From assembly GCA_900765975.1 (NCBI GenBank), contig CAAFTS010000039.1, positions 1 through 7,502 of the forward strand: 7,502 nucleotides of DNA. Reading direction: 5' to 3'. This document shows positions 6,825 through 7,502 of this stretch, in pieces; the stretch's first letter is position 1; each line of letters begins with the position of its first letter. Made by a program: the position numbers and the translations under genes. A model generated the notes under the pieces. The model was not told the DNA's origin, did not search any database, and worked only from the letters and a program-made list of their open reading frames with translations. Source of the stretch: Lachnospiraceae bacterium. Its GTDB lineage: Bacteria > Bacillota > Clostridia > Lachnospirales > Lachnospiraceae.

Positions 6825-7082
6825 ATGAGATTGTGTGAACTCCGGGAAAAAGAAGTGATTAATACGTGTGATTGCAAACGATTGGGATGCGTGGTGGATC
6901 TTGTGTTTGATTCTTGTACAGGACAGATTGAGGCAATTGTAGTTCCGGGACCAGGGAAAATATGGGGGTTTTTAGGAACAGATTGCGAATATGTGATTCC
7001 ATTTCAGTGTATTAAGAAAATCGGACCGGATATTGTACTTGTAGAAATCAGAGAGGGAAAATTTTTGCATAAATTGGAATAA
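6825..7082 (+). CDS. YlmC/YmxH family PRC-barrel sporulation protein
   Basis: This is an 85-residue soluble protein of the YlmC/YmxH group, a small PRC-barrel-like beta domain conserved in endospore formers and linked to sporulation. Its exact role is not established. The sequence matches the family pattern closely: MRLCELREKEVINTCDCKRL at the start, then LGCVVDLVFD, TGQIEAIVVPGP, and YVIPFQCIKKIGPDIVLVEI, a series of short beta-strands. Start choice: an in-frame ATG at 6780 would add 15 residues without a ribosome binding site, while the ATG at 6825 has AAGGAG at 6811-6816, eight bases upstream, and begins exactly where family members do. Downstream, a weak six-base-pair hairpin around 7094-7109 without a T tract may be the only 3' boundary before the riboswitch promoter, so read-through into the riboswitch region is possible. 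Confidence 0.92.
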   Translation: MRLCELREKEVINTCDCKRLGCVVDLVFDSCTGQIEAIVVPGPGKIWGFLGTDCEYVIPFQCIKKIGPDIVLVEIREGKFLHKLE

Positions 7083-7105
7083 TTTAAGGAGATTCAGTCT
7101 GGAGA

Positions 7106-7133
7106 TTGACAGAAACCTAAAAAAATTTATAAT
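7106..7133 (+). promoter_or_regulatory. Perfect-consensus sigma-A promoter for the cobalamin riboswitch transcript
   Basis: TTGACA (7106-7111) and TATAAT (7128-7133) both match the housekeeping consensus exactly, with a 16-base spacer that includes an A/T-rich run. The expected transcription start, about seven bases beyond the -10, is near 7140, which coincides with the first base of riboswitch stem P1 at 7141. This fits a strong constitutive promoter whose output is then gated by the riboswitch. Confidence 0.85.
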
Positions 7134-7140
7134 AATAGTA

Positions 7141-7306
7141 TATTGGTTCCGGAACGTCCGGATGAAAAAGGGAATACGGTGCAAATCCGTAGCAACTCAC
7201 TTTACTGTAAGGGATGACGAAATCCGCATGCCACTGTGTCAACGTTAGGGAGATATGGGAAGGGCGGTCAGTAGGTTCTAGTCCTAAGCCAGGATATCTG
7301 CCAATA
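7141..7306 (+). ncRNA. Cobalamin (B12) riboswitch
   Basis: The aptamer binds a cobalamin such as adenosylcobalamin and usually switches off B12 uptake or synthesis genes when the ligand is plentiful. Core elements appear in the right order: GGGAATACGGTGCAAATCC at 7170-7188, then GCAAC, CTGTAA (7205-7210), ATGCCACTG (7228-7236), GGGAAGGGCGG (7257-7267), and the B12 box AGCCAGGATATCTGCC at 7287-7302. The closing P1 stem is TATTGG (7141-7146) with CCAATA (7301-7306). The start coincides with the expected transcription start of the perfect promoter just upstream. The expression platform follows (long hairpin 7341-7390 and terminator 7397-7419). The regulated gene is not in the window; it is presumably a cobalamin transport or biosynthesis gene. 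Confidence 0.95.
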
Positions 7307-7340
7307 AATATACGTAAAATCTTTCGGTGAGGAGAAGAGG

Positions 7341-7390
7341 ATACACAGAAACAGCGGTCAGTTTCCGGTAAGGAAACTGATTTTGTGTAT
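7341..7390 (+). promoter_or_regulatory. Long two-part hairpin in the riboswitch expression platform
   Basis: An outer stem pairs ATACACA (7341-7347) with TGTGTAT (7384-7390), and AAA (7349-7351) with TTT (7381-7383), leaving a bulged G. An inner perfect nine-base-pair stem, TCAGTTTCC (7358-7366) with GGAAACTGA (7372-7380), is closed by a GGTAA loop. The left side carries an unpaired CAGCGG. It sits between the aptamer and the terminator and is likely part of the switching region. Which alternative pairings compete is not resolved by eye. Confidence 0.7.
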
Positions 7391-7396
7391 GATAAG

Positions 7397-7419
7397 AGCA
7401 GCCGGAAGGCTGTTTTTTT
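7397..7419 (+). terminator. Intrinsic terminator of the B12 riboswitch
   Basis: CAGCC (7399-7403) pairs with GGCTG (7408-7412) around a GGAA tetraloop, extended by a G-U and an A-U pair at the base, and is followed by seven T (7413-7419). The stem is short but the T tract is clean. Placed about 90 bases after the aptamer, it is the natural off-state element of the riboswitch. The putative group II intron begins 13 bases after the core stem. Confidence 0.75.
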
Positions 7420-7425
7420 GTTGCT

Positions 7426-7502
7426 GTGTGTCCAGCGAAGCTGGACCACACTTGCCGGTGCAAGTCCGGTCACGGTAATCGCCAGTGAGCCGTGTAGCTA
7501 AA
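7426..7502 (+). mobile_element. Putative group II intron, 5' end only (truncated by window edge)
   Basis: The sequence opens with GTGTG (7426-7430), matching the GUGYG that starts group II introns. A hairpin TCCAGC-GAA-GCTGGA (7431-7445) follows. Next is CCGG-TGCAAGT-CCGG (7455-7469), equivalent to the GGTGnnAGTCC element near the start of intron domain I. Then comes CACGG (7471-7475) pairing with CCGTG (7490-7494), enclosing a CGCCAGTGAG segment. The order parallels known bacterial introns such as the Oceanobacillus iheyensis class C intron, which also begins GTGTG and has GGGTGAGAGTCCC soon after. Position just past an intrinsic terminator fits the known target preference of class C introns. 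Catalytic domain V, the maturase gene and the 3' splice site lie outside the window, so class and integrity cannot be judged. A partial second cobalamin aptamer is the main alternative, but it lacks the GGGAA before GGTG. Confidence 0.6.

Noticed and set aside
7094..7109. Terminator after the YlmC/YmxH gene
   Set aside because: TCAGTC and GATTGA can form a six-base-pair stem including one G-U pair, but no T tract follows and the right arm overlaps the -35 element of the riboswitch promoter.
7117..7473. 118-codon open frame on the minus strand
   Set aside because: It is antisense to the promoter, B12 riboswitch, terminator and intron start, and its product has no recognisable family features. 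The open frame is incidental.
7389..7478. Short ORF beginning at the ATG in the expression platform
   Set aside because: There is no ribosome binding site, and it runs through the terminator and into the intron-like segment with a low-complexity product.
7426..7502. Second, tandem cobalamin riboswitch
   Set aside because: GGTGCAAGTCC resembles the first aptamer's GGTGCAAATCC, but the required GGGAA just before it is missing and the following CACGG...CCGTG stem fits group II domain I better. The window ends too early to exclude it fully.
1..7502. CRISPR arrays, tRNA or rRNA genes, and phage defence modules
   Set aside because: There are no regularly spaced repeats, no tRNA cloverleaf with a T-loop motif, no rRNA-like stretch, and none of the encoded proteins belongs to a known defence family.

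Overview
The window is AT-rich DNA with strong AAGGAG-type ribosome binding sites, a YlmC/YmxH-type sporulation gene, an ECF transporter S component and a cobalamin riboswitch. This points to an anaerobic Firmicute of the class Clostridia, and the protein sequences look most like Lachnospiraceae. That placement is inference; no rRNA or other phylogenetic marker is present.

Region 1 (about 1-4716, + strand) is a compact five-gene run closed by a strong bidirectional terminator. It encodes endonuclease III (nth), the ATP-dependent protease Lon, a MutT-like NUDIX hydrolase, a hypoxanthine-type DNA glycosylase of the uracil-DNA glycosylase superfamily, and an HxxH nucleotidyltransferase resembling NMN adenylyltransferases. 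Gaps are 0-39 bases and the NUDIX and glycosylase genes overlap by ATGA, so one transcript is likely. The theme is damage control: two base-excision glycosylases, a probable nucleotide-pool cleaner, and a quality-control protease.

Region 2 (4729-6653) holds a hemolysin III/PAQR-type seven-helix membrane protein (-), a divergent 238-base intergenic region with a dyad and a leader hairpin, an ECF transporter S component of unknown substrate (+), and a convergent DUF3783 protein (-).

Region 3 (6825-7502) starts with the YlmC/YmxH PRC-barrel sporulation protein (+). The 420 bases after it encode no protein. They hold a perfect-consensus promoter (TTGACA-N16-TATAAT), a complete cobalamin (B12) riboswitch beginning at the predicted transcription start, a long two-part hairpin, a short intrinsic terminator, and then what looks like the 5' end of a group II intron starting with GTGTG at 7426 and cut off by the window edge. 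The gene the riboswitch should control lies outside the window, probably beyond the intron. This arrangement, a retroelement sitting just past a riboswitch terminator, is the most interesting part of the window.
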